A DNA stretch of 64,000 bases from Mycolicibacterium wolinskyi (lineage in GTDB: Bacteria; Actinomycetota; Actinomycetes; Mycobacteriales; Mycobacteriaceae). Within the stretch, counting starts at the first letter, position 1. Every line of letters begins with the position of its first letter. Location of the stretch: the NCBI RefSeq assembly GCF_002101965.1, contig NZ_LQQA01000009.1, positions 211,578 through 275,577 of the forward strand. Reading direction: 5' to 3'. Shown here piece after piece: positions 42,436-52,498 of the stretch. Below the pieces are notes generated by a model, which did not search any database, was not told the origin of the DNA, and was given only the letters and a program-made list of their open reading frames with translations. Both the position numbers and the translations under genes were made by a program.

Positions 42436-44436
42436 CTGACCACGCCCGACTCTGTCACCACCAATCTCGTCACCAAACTGCTCGCCGTCGCCGTCGAGGG
42501 CCTTGGCGGCACCAGCCGCACCGGCCAGATCCAGATGGCCGAGGCCGTCGCCCACGCCTTCGAATCGGGTGAGCACCTTGCCGTGCAGGCCGGCACCGGG
42601 ACCGGCAAGTCGCTGGCGTACCTGGTACCGGCGATCGCGCGGTCCCTGCAGACCGAGCAGCCGGTCGTGGTGTCGACGGCGACCATCGCCCTGCAGCGCC
42701 AGCTCGTCGACCGTGACCTCCCCCGGCTCGCGGATTCGCTCACCGACGTGCTGCCTCGCCGCCCCCGGTTCGCGTTGCTGAAGGGTCGCGGAAATTACTT
42801 GTGCCTCAACAAGGTTCACAACGGGGCCGCGACCGAACCGGACGATCGCCCGCAGGACGAGCTGTTCTCGCCGATGGCGGTCAGCGCACTGGGGCGCGAT
42901 GTCCAGCGGCTCATCGAATGGTCGTCGGACACCGAGACCGGCGACCGCGACGAGTTGGTTCCCGGTGTGCCCGACCGGTCATGGGGTCAGGTCAGCGTGT
43001 CGGCGCGCGAGTGCATCGGGGTGTCGCGCTGCCCATTCGGCACCGACTGCTTCGCCGAGCGAGCCAGGGCAACCGCCGGCGCGGCAGATGTTGTCGTCAC
43101 CAATCACGCCCTGCTGGCCATCGACGCGCTCTCGGACTTCGCGGTCCTGCCGGAATACGAACTGCTCGTGGTCGACGAGGCGCACGAACTGGCCGACCGG
43201 GTCACCGGCGTGGCCACCGGGGAACTGTCCCCGACGTCGATGGGCGTCGCGCACCGGCGCATGGCCCGGCTCGTCGATGCCGAACTGGCCCAGCGCTTCG
43301 AAGCCGCGACCGCAACGCTGTCCTCGATGCTCTTCGACATTCCCGCCGGCCGCATCGACGTTCTCGACGAGGAATTTGCGACGTATCTGACCGCACTGCG
43401 TGATGCGGCGAACGCCGCCAGGACCGCGATCGACACGTCGCCGAGCGACCCGAAGGCCGCGTCGGCGCGCACCGAGGCGGTCACCGCCCTCAACGACGTC
43501 AGCGACACCGCCACCCGTGTCCTGACGTCGTTCGTCCCCGCGATCCCGGACCGCACCGACGTCGTGTGGGTCGACCACGAAGAATCGCGTGGGACAACGC
43601 GATCCATCCTCCGCGTGGCGCCGATGTCGGTGTCGGGCCTGCTGCGAACGAGGCTGTTCGCCCACACCACCGCGGTGCTGACGTCGGCAACGCTGACATT
43701 GGGTGGCAACTTCGACGCGATGGCGCGCAATTGGGGTTTGGCCGGTTTCGAGGAGAACGCCGAACCGGGCTGGCGCGGCCTTGACGTCGGGTCGCCGTTC
43801 GAGCATGCGAAGTCGGCGATTCTCTACGTCGCCAAGCACTTACCCGCACCGGGCCGCGACGGCACCGGCGCCGAGGCGCTCGATGAGATCGCGGGTCTGA
43901 TCACGGCGGCCGGCGGCCGCACGCTCGGCCTGTTCTCGTCGATGCGCGCGGCCAAGGCGGCTGCCGAGGTGATGCGCGAACGGCTCACCACACCGGTGCT
44001 GTGTCAGGGCGAAGACACCACTTCGGCTTTGGTGCAACGCTTTTCGGCCGATCCGGAGACATCGTTGTTCGGCACCCTCTCGCTGTGGCAGGGCGTCGAC
44101 GTGCCAGGGCCATCACTGTCACTGGTCATCATCGACCGGATTCCCTTCCCGCGCCCCGACGATCCGCTGCTGACCGCACGACAACGGGCCATCAGCGCAC
44201 GTGGCGGCAACGGGTTCATGGCCATTGCCGCCAACCACGCCGCGCTGTTGCTGGCGCAGGGGGCCGGTCGGTTGCTGCGGCACACCGACGACCGTGGTGT
44301 GGTGGCGGTGCTGGATTCGCGGCTCGCGACCGCGCGTTACGGCGGTTATCTGCGCGCCTCACTGCCGCCGTTCTGGGCCACGACCGACCCGGACCGAGTG
44401 CGGCAGGCCCTGCTGCGGCTGCGCCGCGCGAGCTGA
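42436..44436 (+). CDS. dinG: DinG-type ATP-dependent DNA helicase
   Basis: About 666 residues. Motifs: Walker A in QAGTGTGKSLAYL, DEAH in VVDEAHEL, the four Fe-S cysteines in RGNYLCLNK and ARECIGVSRCPFGTDCF, and C-terminal LFGTLSLWQGVDVPG and QGAGRLLRH. A superfamily 2 5'-3' helicase for repair of structured DNA. The first ATG is only at 42535, but family similarity extends upstream through RTGQIQMAEAV. No ATG, GTG or TTG occurs between the pncB stop and 42535; the CTG at 42436 is the longest possible start. See findings. Confidence 0.9.
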   Translation: MTTPDSVTTNLVTKLLAVAVEGLGGTSRTGQIQMAEAVAHAFESGEHLAVQAGTGTGKSLAYLVPAIARSLQTEQPVVVSTATIALQRQLVDRDLPRLADSLTDVLPRRPRFALLKGRGNYLCLNKVHNGAATEPDDRPQDELFSPMAVSALGRDVQRLIEWSSDTETGDRDELVPGVPDRSWGQVSVSARECIGVSRCPFGTDCFAERARATAGAADVVVTNHALLAIDALSDFAVLPEYELLVVDEAHELADRVTGVATGELSPTSMGVAHRRMARLVDAELAQRFEAATATLSSMLFDIPAGRIDVLDEEFATYLTALRDAANAARTAIDTSPSDPKAASARTEAVTALNDVSDTATRVLTSFVPAIPDRTDVVWVDHEESRGTTRSILRVAPMSVSGLLRTRLFAHTTAVLTSATLTLGGNFDAMARNWGLAGFEENAEPGWRGLDVGSPFEHAKSAILYVAKHLPAPGRDGTGAEALDEIAGLITAAGGRTLGLFSSMRAAKAAAEVMRERLTTPVLCQGEDTTSALVQRFSADPETSLFGTLSLWQGVDVPGPSLSLVIIDRIPFPRPDDPLLTARQRAISARGGNGFMAIAANHAALLLAQGAGRLLRHTDDRGVVAVLDSRLATARYGGYLRASLPPFWATTDPDRVRQALLRLRRAS

Positions 44437-44526
44437 TAACACGGCCCGCCGTCCGGGTATTCACTATTCTGACGGCAACGTCCGCGAGCCATCCTGGCCG
44501 CTCGAGTGCACCGGAAGGCGGCACCC

Positions 44527-45969
44527 ATGAGCCGACGGCACCTGTTCGGCGCTGTGATAGCAACGTGTGTGGTACTGCCGCTGGCCGCTTGCTCGACGCT
44601 GGTCGAAGGCACCGCCGTCTCGGTGTTCGACGACCCGTTCTCGGTTGCCGGGATGCCCGCGACCGACGGTCCGAGCGGTTTGCGCCCGGATGCCTCGGAG
44701 CCGTCCCGGGATGCCACCGACACCGACGGCGGCAAGATCGACAATCTGGCCGTCAGCGCGGTCAGCGACGTCGAGGAGTTCTGGTCGACCGCGTACGGCG
44801 AGACGTTCGAGGGTGAGTTCGAACCGGTCGAAGAGCTGATCTCGTGGGACGCCGAGAATTTCGACGGCGAATTCTGCGGGCTGGAGACCTACGGACTGGT
44901 CAACGCCGCGTTCTGCAAACCCGACCGGACCATCGGCTGGGACCGCGGTGTGCTGTTACCGGCGCTGCGCCAGCTCAACGGCGACATGGGTGTCGTGATG
45001 GTGCTGGCCCACGAGTACGGGCACGCGATCCAGCAGCAGGCCAAGCTGGTTCGGCGCAACACACCCACGCTGGTGGCCGAACAGCAGGCCGACTGCCTGG
45101 CCGGCACGTACATGCGCTGGGTGGCCGAGGGCAATTCGCCGCGCTTCACGCTCAGCACCGGCGACGGTCTCAACAATCTGCTCGCGTCGGTCATCGGGTT
45201 CCGCGACCCGTTGCTCAGCGAGGCCGACGTCGAAGTCGGGGTCGACGAACACGGTTCGGCGTTCGAACGGATTTCGGCTTTCCAGTTCGGATTCACCGAC
45301 GGGGCGTCGGCGTGCGCGACCATCGACGTCAAGGAGATCAATCAGCGCCGCGGCGACCTCCCGGTGCTCCTTCCCGAAGACCAGACCGGGGAGCTGCCCA
45401 TCACCGAGCAGTCGGTGCGGTCCATGATCGACGCGCTCAACGTCCTGTTCAAACCGCGCGTTCGGCCCGAGCTGAGCTTCGACACCGCCGCGGCCGAGGA
45501 CTGCCCGAGCGCGCGGCCCAGTCCGCCGGTCTCGTACTGCCCCGACACCAACACGATCGTCGTCGACCTCGACGAGCTCGAGGTGCTCGGCCTGCGTCCC
45601 GAAGAGCAGGAGGCCGGCGGCCTTGCGGCCGGTGACAACACCGCCTACTCGGTGCTGATATCGCGGTACATGCTCGCGTTGCAGCACGAACGCGGCCTGG
45701 TGCTCAACAACGCGGAGGCGGCGCTGCGCACGGCATGCCTGGCGGGGGTGGCGACCGCCAAGATCACCCAGCCCGTCACCACGCCCGACGGCAACACCAT
45801 CGTCCTGACGGCGGGCGATCTCGACGAGGCGGTCTCGGGCATCCTCACCAACGGCATGGTGGCCAGCGACGTCAACGGCGAGTCGGTGCCGTCGGGATTC
45901 TCCAGGATCGACGCGTTCCGCGTCGGCATCCTCGGCGACGAGGAGCGCTGCCTCAAACGCTTCGCGTGA
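44527..45969 (+). CDS. LpqM-like lipoprotein with zinc metalloprotease motif, second paralogue
   Basis: A 480-residue exported lipoprotein (lipobox VLPLAAC) with VLAHEYGHAIQQQ (HExxH) and VAEQQADCLAGTYMRW, and with conserved cysteines in SYCPDTNTI and RTACLAGVA. It follows the same block order as the protein at 27044-28507 throughout (NSPRFTLSTGDGLNNLL; MVASDVNGESVPSGFSRI). Start ATG 44527. It is 90 nt downstream of dinG and has no counterpart between dinG and glgP in M. tuberculosis. Substrate unknown; exported protease role is inferred from the motif. Confidence 0.82.
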   Translation: MSRRHLFGAVIATCVVLPLAACSTLVEGTAVSVFDDPFSVAGMPATDGPSGLRPDASEPSRDATDTDGGKIDNLAVSAVSDVEEFWSTAYGETFEGEFEPVEELISWDAENFDGEFCGLETYGLVNAAFCKPDRTIGWDRGVLLPALRQLNGDMGVVMVLAHEYGHAIQQQAKLVRRNTPTLVAEQQADCLAGTYMRWVAEGNSPRFTLSTGDGLNNLLASVIGFRDPLLSEADVEVGVDEHGSAFERISAFQFGFTDGASACATIDVKEINQRRGDLPVLLPEDQTGELPITEQSVRSMIDALNVLFKPRVRPELSFDTAAAEDCPSARPSPPVSYCPDTNTIVVDLDELEVLGLRPEEQEAGGLAAGDNTAYSVLISRYMLALQHERGLVLNNAEAALRTACLAGVATAKITQPVTTPDGNTIVLTAGDLDEAVSGILTNGMVASDVNGESVPSGFSRIDAFRVGILGDEERCLKRFA

Positions 45970-45981
45970 GATGCACCGGTG

Positions 45982-46686
45982 TCAGACCACCTTCGTCACG
46001 CCGTACCAGGCCAAGACAGCCTCGGACTCGTCGGTCGACCGGGTGAGTATCGCGTAGGAGCGGATGAACGACTGGCCGACGCAGCCGTCGATCTTCACCC
46101 GGAAATTGCTGATCATCACCCACGGATCGGTTCCTTCGAACTGCTTTTCCGCGACCGGGACGACGTTGATGATGCCGGGTTTGAGACCGACGGTGATGCC
46201 GCCGCCGATGTTGCCGCCGATGCCGGGGAGGATGCCCTCCGGCAGCGGGGAGATCACGTCGGTGCCGATGACACCGATGGACGGGTTGATGCCTGCGGTC
46301 CCCGTCAGCGAGACGCCGTTGGATGTGCTCATGTCGATACCGCAGCCGATCTGATAGCCGGCCTCCAACGCGCCACGCGACTCTTCGCCGATGTCGGGCC
46401 CGGACATCTTCCCGGTGTAGGTGCCGCCGACGACGTATTCGCGCGACGACACCGCGGTGGTCAGCGGAGCTACGACGGCCTGGGTCTCGTCGCGTGCCGA
46501 TACGGTGAGCTCCCAGCCGTCCGGCGTCTTCGTGGTGGCGGGCGGGGTCGATTCCACGAGCCCCACGACGATCGCCGGTTCGGCCTGCGGGGGTGCGACG
46601 TCGGCTTCCGGATCGGCCGACGCCTGCGGTGCGCAGACCGCGTAGGCGACGACGACGGTCAACAGTGCCAACGGACGAATCAACAC
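45982..46686 (-). CDS. MspA-family porin-like protein
   Basis: About 234 residues with a signal peptide ending near VCAPQASA. The mature part has the MspA-family pattern: DGWELTVSARDETQAVVAPL, REYVVGGTYTGKM, LEAGYQIGCGIDMSTS and a C-terminal NFRVKIDGCVGQSFIRSYA strand. Unlike classical MspA it has two mature cysteines that could form a disulfide. MspA proteins are octameric outer-membrane (mycomembrane) channels for small hydrophilic solutes. GTG at 46686 follows GAGAGG. Convergent with the lipoprotein gene. Confidence 0.82.
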   Translation of the reverse strand: MLIRPLALLTVVVAYAVCAPQASADPEADVAPPQAEPAIVVGLVESTPPATTKTPDGWELTVSARDETQAVVAPLTTAVSSREYVVGGTYTGKMSGPDIGEESRGALEAGYQIGCGIDMSTSNGVSLTGTAGINPSIGVIGTDVISPLPEGILPGIGGNIGGGITVGLKPGIINVVPVAEKQFEGTDPWVMISNFRVKIDGCVGQSFIRSYAILTRSTDESEAVLAWYGVTKVV

Positions 46687-46762
46687 AGGCGGCCTCTCGT
46701 TACAGTTCCCCACGGAAACGTATCGCCTATGTGATTACCCGACCGTCGATTTCCGCGGAAGG

Positions 46763-47611
46763 TCAGGTCGGCATTCGCAGCACGAACCCCGCTTCGAGCG
46801 CCACCCAGGCGGCACCGTCGGGACCGATGGCCAGGCCGTGCGGCTCGCTGCCGCTGGGTAGGTCGATCGTCACGACCTCACCGTCACCGCTGATCCGGGC
46901 GAGCTGGTCGGCGCCCCACAGACTCACCCACACACCGTCGGCCGGGTCGGCGACGACGGCATGCGGCTTACCGGGCAGGTCGAGTTCCTGGATGGCGTCG
47001 TCCATCGGGATGCGGCCGACCTTGTCGGCCTGGATCTCGGTGAACCACACCGCATCGTCGTGTGTTGCCGCGATACCCACCGGACCTGCTGCGGCAGTGG
47101 GCAATTCACGTACGCTGAGGCTGCCGTCGGTGTCGAGCCTGCCGATGGCGTTGCCCTGGTTGATGGTGAACCACAGCGCGCCGTCAGGACCGGTGGTGAT
47201 CATCGACGGCATTCCGCCCACCACGATCTCGCTCGTGATCTCGCCGTCGGTGGTGATCCGGCCGATCGCTCCGGACGTCATCGCGGTGAACCACAACGCG
47301 CCGTCCGTGCCGGCCGTGATGCCGAACGGCGCACTGTCCTCCGGCAACTCGTAGGCGCTCAACTCCCCCGCCGTGGTGATCCGGCCGATCCGGTCGTCAC
47401 CGGCACGGGTGAACCACAACGCGCCGTCGGGCCCGGCGGTGATGATCGACGGCCGTGCCCCGGCGCCGACCGGATACGTCGTGACCTCACCGTCGGGCGA
47501 GACTCGCGCGATCGCACCCGCGTGCACGAGCGTCACCCACATGGCGCCGTCCGGCCCGGCCGTCAGCGCGTACGGCCCACCGTCGATCGAGACCTTGAGT
47601 GAATTGCTCAA
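46763..47611 (-). CDS. vgb: Virginiamycin B lyase-like seven-bladed beta-propeller
   Basis: A 282-residue protein made of about seven repeats containing GPDGALWFT-like motifs, one per blade. The pattern GKPHAVVADP and SEPHGLAIGPDGAAWV supplies the histidine/glutamate set that linearises streptogramin B antibiotics in Vgb enzymes by an elimination reaction needing magnesium. It starts with ATG overlapping the glgP stop by 4 nt, so it is co-translated with glgP. Whether it confers resistance or acts on another lactone is not decided by sequence. Confidence 0.85.
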   Translation of the reverse strand: MSNSLKVSIDGGPYALTAGPDGAMWVTLVHAGAIARVSPDGEVTTYPVGAGARPSIITAGPDGALWFTRAGDDRIGRITTAGELSAYELPEDSAPFGITAGTDGALWFTAMTSGAIGRITTDGEITSEIVVGGMPSMITTGPDGALWFTINQGNAIGRLDTDGSLSVRELPTAAAGPVGIAATHDDAVWFTEIQADKVGRIPMDDAIQELDLPGKPHAVVADPADGVWVSLWGADQLARISGDGEVVTIDLPSGSEPHGLAIGPDGAAWVALEAGFVLRMPT

Positions 47612-50211
47612 GCCAGCGTCACCAGACCGAGCTCGGTGTCGGCGGCCAGCAGGGGGTGATGCGGCAGCACCCGCACGGTGTACCCAACCGGCCCGGCCAC
47701 CGGAAGCGGCGTAGTGGTCGAGAACACTTCGGTGCCGCCGTCGCCGGATCCGGTGTGGTTCATCGGCACCGTCACGGGGTCGACGATCGAGTCCCCGGCA
47801 TCGACGCGGCCCAGGACGGCCTGCACCACGACCTCGTCAGGCCGCAGCCCGGCCAGCTGAACGGTCGCGGTGAGCGTCAACTCCGAGCCGAGCAGCGGCG
47901 TGTCCGGCAACCCGTAGCTGTCCACATCGGTGATCTCGATCTTGGGCCACGCCTCCTCGGCGCGGTTGCGGTATTCGGCCAGCTCGCGTGCCGCGCCGAA
48001 CGGTTCGCCGGAGGCCGCCTCGACGGTCCTGCGCAGCGACTGCGCGGCGGGCAGGTAGTACTTCTCGGTGTAGTCGCGCACCATGCGCGAGGCCAGCACC
48101 TTCGGGCCGAGCACCCGCAGCGTGTGGCGCACCATCTCGACCCAGCGGGTCGGCACGCCGTGCTCGTCGCGCTCGTAGAACTTGGGCGCCACCGTGCTCT
48201 CGAGGAGGTCGTACAGTGCGGCGGCCTCCAGGTCGTCGCGGCGCGTCTCGTCGGCGAGACCGTCGGCCGTGGGAATCTCCCAGCCGTTCTCACCGTCGTA
48301 CCACTCGTCCCACCAGCCGTCGCGGATCGACAGGTTCAGCCCGCCGTTGAGCGCACTCTTCATGCCCGACGTGCCGCACGCCTCCAGCGGCCGCAGCGGG
48401 TTGTTCAACCACACGTCGCAGCCCCAGTACAGCAGCCGGGCCATGGACATGTCGTAGTCCGGCAGGAACGCGATGCGGTGGCGGACTTCCGGCCGGTCGG
48501 CAAAGCGCACCACCTGCTGGATCAGTGCCTTGCCGCCGTCGTCGGCCGGATGCGACTTGCCCGCGACGATCAACTGCACGGGCCGCTTCTCATCGAGCAG
48601 CAGCTTCTCCAGGCGTTCCGGATCGCGCAGCATCAGGGTCAGGCGCTTGTAGGTCGGCACCCGGCGGGCGAATCCGATGGTGAGCACCGAAGGGTCGAAA
48701 GCCGTTGCGATCCATCCCAATTCGGCATCGGAGGCGCCGCGCTCCAACCAGGAGCGGCGTAGCCGGTCCCGCACATCGGCGATCAGCGTCTCGCGCAGCT
48801 GGGACCGGATCCACCACAGGTGACCGGGATCGACCTGCTGCAGTTTCTCCCACACCGTCGTCTCGGCCGCAGTCTCGGCGACCTCTGCGCCCAGCAGCCC
48901 ACGCCCGAGTTCCAGCCACTGCGGCGCGGCCCAGGTCGGGGCGTGCACACCATTGGTGATCGAGCCGATCGGCACCTCGTTCGGATCGAACCCGGGCCAC
49001 AATTCGTTGAACATCGACCGGCTGACCCGGCCGTGCAGCAGTGACACCCCGTTGGCCCGCTGCGCGAGCCGCAGACCCATGTGGGCCATGTTGAACTTCG
49101 ACGGATCGTCCTCGGCGCCGAACGCGACAACGCGTTCCAACGGAACACCGGGCAGCAGCCGGGAGTCCGCGGGACCACCGGCCGGGCTGCCGAAGTATCG
49201 CTTCACCATCTCGACCGGGAACCGGTCGATACCGGCCGGCACCGGCGTGTGCGTGGTGAACACCGTCGAGGACCGCACGACCGTCAATGCGGTGTCGAAG
49301 TCCAGCCCGGCCGAGACGAGTTCGCGGATGCGCTCGACCCCGAGGAAACCGGCATGTCCCTCGTTCATGTGGAACACCTCGGGCGCCGGGATGTCCTCGG
49401 CCTCGATGAACGCACGGATCGCGCGCACCCCGCCGATGCCGGCGAGGATCTCCTGCTTGATCCGGTGTTCCTGGTCACCGCCGTAGAGCCGGTCGGTGAC
49501 ACTGCGCAGATCGTGTTCGTTCTCCGGTATGTCGGAATCGAGCAGCAGCAACGGAATACGGCCGACCTGTGCGATCCAGACACGCGCCCGCAGATCTGTC
49601 GAGTCGGGCAATGCCAACTCGACCAACACCGGATCGCCTGCCTTGTCGGTGAGCAGGCGCAGCGGCAAACCCTGCGGATCGAGGGACGGATAGTTCTCGT
49701 GCTGCCAGCCGTCGGCCGTCAGCGACTGCCGGAAGTAACCGGAGCGGTAGTACAGGCCGACCGCGATGAGCGGCAGTCCCAAATCCGACGCGGACTTCAG
49801 GTGATCCCCGGCGAGGATGCCCAGACCGCCCGAGTAGTTCGGCAGCACCTTGGCCACGCCGAACTCCATCGAGAAGTAGGCGATGCCCTTGGGCATCTCG
49901 ACGCCGCTGTCGGCTTGCTGCTGGTACCACAGCGGACGGGTCAGATAGTTGTCCAGATCTGCGGCCAGCTCACCCAGGCGCGCGACGAACGAGTCGTCGC
50001 CGGCGAGTTCGTCGAGCCGCTTGGGGTTGACGGCGCCGAGCAGCGCGACCGGATCTCCATCGGTCTGGCGCCACAGATCGGGATCGATCACCGCGAACAG
50101 GTCCTGCGTGGGTTTGTGCCAGGACCAGCGCAGGTTGATCGACAGTCGTTCGAGCGCGGCCAGTCGCTCCGGGAGGTGAGCGCGGACGGTGAACCTGCGA
50201 AGGGCTTTCAC
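47608..50211 (-). CDS. glgP: Glycogen/alpha-glucan phosphorylase
   Basis: An 867-residue GT35 enzyme that releases glucose 1-phosphate from alpha-1,4-glucans. The PLP lysine is in EACGTSGMKSALNGGLNL; other motifs are GGLGILAGDHLKSASDLG, FHMNEGHAGFLG and VPTYKRLTL. The GTG at 50211 (VKALRRFTVRAHLPERL) is the family start; the frame stays open upstream to 50790 but that part runs antisense to glgE. Divergent from glgE with about 200 nt between. Its product feeds maltose-1-phosphate and glucan metabolism. Confidence 0.95.
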   Translation of the reverse strand: MKALRRFTVRAHLPERLAALERLSINLRWSWHKPTQDLFAVIDPDLWRQTDGDPVALLGAVNPKRLDELAGDDSFVARLGELAADLDNYLTRPLWYQQQADSGVEMPKGIAYFSMEFGVAKVLPNYSGGLGILAGDHLKSASDLGLPLIAVGLYYRSGYFRQSLTADGWQHENYPSLDPQGLPLRLLTDKAGDPVLVELALPDSTDLRARVWIAQVGRIPLLLLDSDIPENEHDLRSVTDRLYGGDQEHRIKQEILAGIGGVRAIRAFIEAEDIPAPEVFHMNEGHAGFLGVERIRELVSAGLDFDTALTVVRSSTVFTTHTPVPAGIDRFPVEMVKRYFGSPAGGPADSRLLPGVPLERVVAFGAEDDPSKFNMAHMGLRLAQRANGVSLLHGRVSRSMFNELWPGFDPNEVPIGSITNGVHAPTWAAPQWLELGRGLLGAEVAETAAETTVWEKLQQVDPGHLWWIRSQLRETLIADVRDRLRRSWLERGASDAELGWIATAFDPSVLTIGFARRVPTYKRLTLMLRDPERLEKLLLDEKRPVQLIVAGKSHPADDGGKALIQQVVRFADRPEVRHRIAFLPDYDMSMARLLYWGCDVWLNNPLRPLEACGTSGMKSALNGGLNLSIRDGWWDEWYDGENGWEIPTADGLADETRRDDLEAAALYDLLESTVAPKFYERDEHGVPTRWVEMVRHTLRVLGPKVLASRMVRDYTEKYYLPAAQSLRRTVEAASGEPFGAARELAEYRNRAEEAWPKIEITDVDSYGLPDTPLLGSELTLTATVQLAGLRPDEVVVQAVLGRVDAGDSIVDPVTVPMNHTGSGDGGTEVFSTTTPLPVAGPVGYTVRVLPHHPLLAADTELGLVTLA

Positions 50212-50412
50212 GCGACACAACCTTACTGACAAATCCTGTACTCGCAGCAGACGGCGATGGTGCTGTGACCCGGCACGCATGCGCTTCACCCGCGCGTGAT
50301 TGGCCAGCCCACTACGGTGGGTATGAGACGCGACACGGGCAGTGAAAACGACAGTGAAACGGGACAGCGGCCAGTGCAGCGACGGCGCCGCGTTGACGTG
50401 AGGAGTGGATGG

Positions 50413-52491
50413 GTGGCCGGTCGTATCGGAATCGACGACGTCGCGCCTGTGGTTTCCGGCGGACGCTTCCCTGCCAAGGCCGTCGTGGGCGAGGTGGTGC
50501 CGGTGCGGGCCACGGTGTGGCGCGAAGGCCACGACGCCGTCGCCGCCACGCTGGTGGTGCGCTATCTCGGCACGGACTTTCCGCGACTGGCGACCGGTCC
50601 GGGTACGGCGAGTCCCGCGGTCCCCATCGAGTCGGTCGTCCGGCCCGGCCAGCGGATAAAACCGCAGGCCCTGCGGATGTCGAAAGGCCGCACCCCGGAT
50701 GTGTTCCACGGCGAGTTCACACCGGACAGCGTCGGTTTGTGGACGTATCGGGTCGACGGCTGGGGCGATCCGCTGGCCACCTGGCGACACGCGGTCGAGA
50801 CGAAACTCGAAGCCGGGCAGAGTGAGGGCGAGCTGTCCAACGACCTGCTCGTCGGCGCGCGCCTGCTGGAACGTGCCGCGGCCGGGATGCCGCGCAAACT
50901 ACGGGATCCGCTGCTCGAGGCGGCGGCCTTGCTCCGCACGCCCGGCGACCCGTTCACGCGCGCGGGCGCGGCGCTGTCGGCCGAGGTGTCCGAGTTGCTC
51001 ATGCAGTACCCGTTGCGCGAATTGGTAACGCGCGGCGACCAATACGGCGTGTGGGTGGACCGGCCGCTGGCCCGGTTCAGCTCGTGGTACGAGATGTTCC
51101 CGCGGTCCACCGGCGGCTGGGACGACGACGGCCACCCGGTGCACGGCACATTCACCACCGCGGCGGCCGCGCTGCCCCGCATCGCGCGCATGGGATTCAA
51201 CATCGTCTACCTGCCGCCCATCCATCCGATCGGCAAGGTACATCGCAAGGGGCGCAACAACTCGGTGACCGCCGCCCCCGGTGATGTCGGGTCGCCGTGG
51301 GCGATCGGCAGCGACGAAGGCGGGCACGATGCGGTGCACCCCGCGTTGGGCACCATCGACGATTTCGACGCGTTCGTCGCCGCGGCCAGGGACACCGGTC
51401 TCGAGGTGGCACTGGACCTCGCGCTGCAGTGCGCGCCGGATCACCCATGGGCCAAAGAGCACCGCGAGTGGTTCACGGTGCTGCCCGACGGCACCATCGC
51501 CTATGCCGAGAACCCGCCCAAAAAGTACCAGGACATCTACCCGCTGAACTTCGACAACGACCCGGCCGGCCTCTATCACGAGGTGCTCCGCGTGGTGCGA
51601 TACTGGATCTCGCACGGGGTCAAGGTGTTTCGGGTCGACAACCCGCACACCAAACCGCCGAACTTCTGGGCCTGGCTGATCGCGGAGGTCAAGAACGAGG
51701 ACCCCGACGTCCTGTTCCTGTCCGAGGCGTTCACCCGGCCGGCCCGGCTCTACGGCCTGGCCAAGCTCGGCTTCACGCAGTCCTACACGTACTTCACCTG
51801 GCGCACCGCGAAGTGGGAGCTCACCGAGTTCGGTGAGGAGATCGCGAAGTACGCCGACTGCGCGCGCCCGAGCCTGTGGGTCAACACGCCCGACATCCTG
51901 CACGAGAGCCTGCAGCACGGCGGCCCCGGCATGTTCGCGATCAGAGCGGTCCTCGCGGCGACGATGAGCTCGTCATGGGGGGTGTACTCGGGATACGAGC
52001 TGTTCGAGCACCGCCCGGTGCGCGAAGGCAGCGAGGAGTATCTGGACTCCGAGAAGTACGAGTTGCGGCCACGCGATTTCGAGGGCGCCCTGGCCGCCGG
52101 TGAGTCGCTGGAGCCGTTTCTGGCCCGGCTCAACGAGATCCGACGGCTGCATCCCGCGCTTCGCCAACTGCGGACCATCAAGTTCCACCACCTCGACAAC
52201 GACGCCCTGCTGGCTTACAGCAAGTTCGATCCGATCACCGGCGACACCGTGCTCGTGGTCGTGACCCTCAACGCGTTCGCCCCGGAAGAGGCGACGTTGT
52301 GGTTGGACATGGCCGCACTGGGTATGGAGTCATATGACCGGTTCTGGGTGCGTGACGAGATCACCGGCGAGGAATACCAGTGGGGGCAGTCCAACTACGT
52401 CCGCATCGACCCGGCCAAAGCGGTCGCGCACGTGTTGAACATGCCGCTCGTACCGTACGAGAAACGACTCGGCTTGCTACGCAGGGAATGA
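50413..52491 (+). CDS. glgE: Maltosyltransferase GlgE (GH13_3)
   Basis: About 692 residues. GlgE extends alpha-1,4-glucans from maltose 1-phosphate. The GH13 motifs are present: [31 protein letters not shown] with the nucleophile Asp, [10 protein letters not shown] with the acid/base Glu, and VNTPDILHE. It closely matches M. tuberculosis GlgE, including the C-terminus [12 protein letters not shown]. Start: GTG at 50413 after AGGAG; upstream codons at 50398 or 50296 are less likely. The gene is 7 nt from glgB. Confidence 0.96.
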   Translation: MAGRIGIDDVAPVVSGGRFPAKAVVGEVVPVRATVWREGHDAVAATLVVRYLGTDFPRLATGPGTASPAVPIESVVRPGQRIKPQALRMSKGRTPDVFHGEFTPDSVGLWTYRVDGWGDPLATWRHAVETKLEAGQSEGELSNDLLVGARLLERAAAGMPRKLRDPLLEAAALLRTPGDPFTRAGAALSAEVSELLMQYPLRELVTRGDQYGVWVDRPLARFSSWYEMFPRSTGGWDDDGHPVHGTFTTAAAALPRIARMGFNIVYLPPIHPIGKVHRKGRNNSVTAAPGDVGSPWAIGSDEGGHDAVHPALGTIDDFDAFVAAARDTGLEVALDLALQCAPDHPWAKEHREWFTVLPDGTIAYAENPPKKYQDIYPLNFDNDPAGLYHEVLRVVRYWISHGVKVFRVDNPHTKPPNFWAWLIAEVKNEDPDVLFLSEAFTRPARLYGLAKLGFTQSYTYFTWRTAKWELTEFGEEIAKYADCARPSLWVNTPDILHESLQHGGPGMFAIRAVLAATMSSSWGVYSGYELFEHRPVREGSEEYLDSEKYELRPRDFEGALAAGESLEPFLARLNEIRRLHPALRQLRTIKFHHLDNDALLAYSKFDPITGDTVLVVVTLNAFAPEEATLWLDMAALGMESYDRFWVRDEITGEEYQWGQSNYVRIDPAKAVAHVLNMPLVPYEKRLGLLRRE

Positions 52492-52498
52492 GGGCGAG

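Noticed and set aside
50212..50790. N-terminal extension of GlgP
   Set aside because: The frame is open but runs antisense to glgE and the GlgP family starts at VKALRRF; the GTG at 50211 fits.
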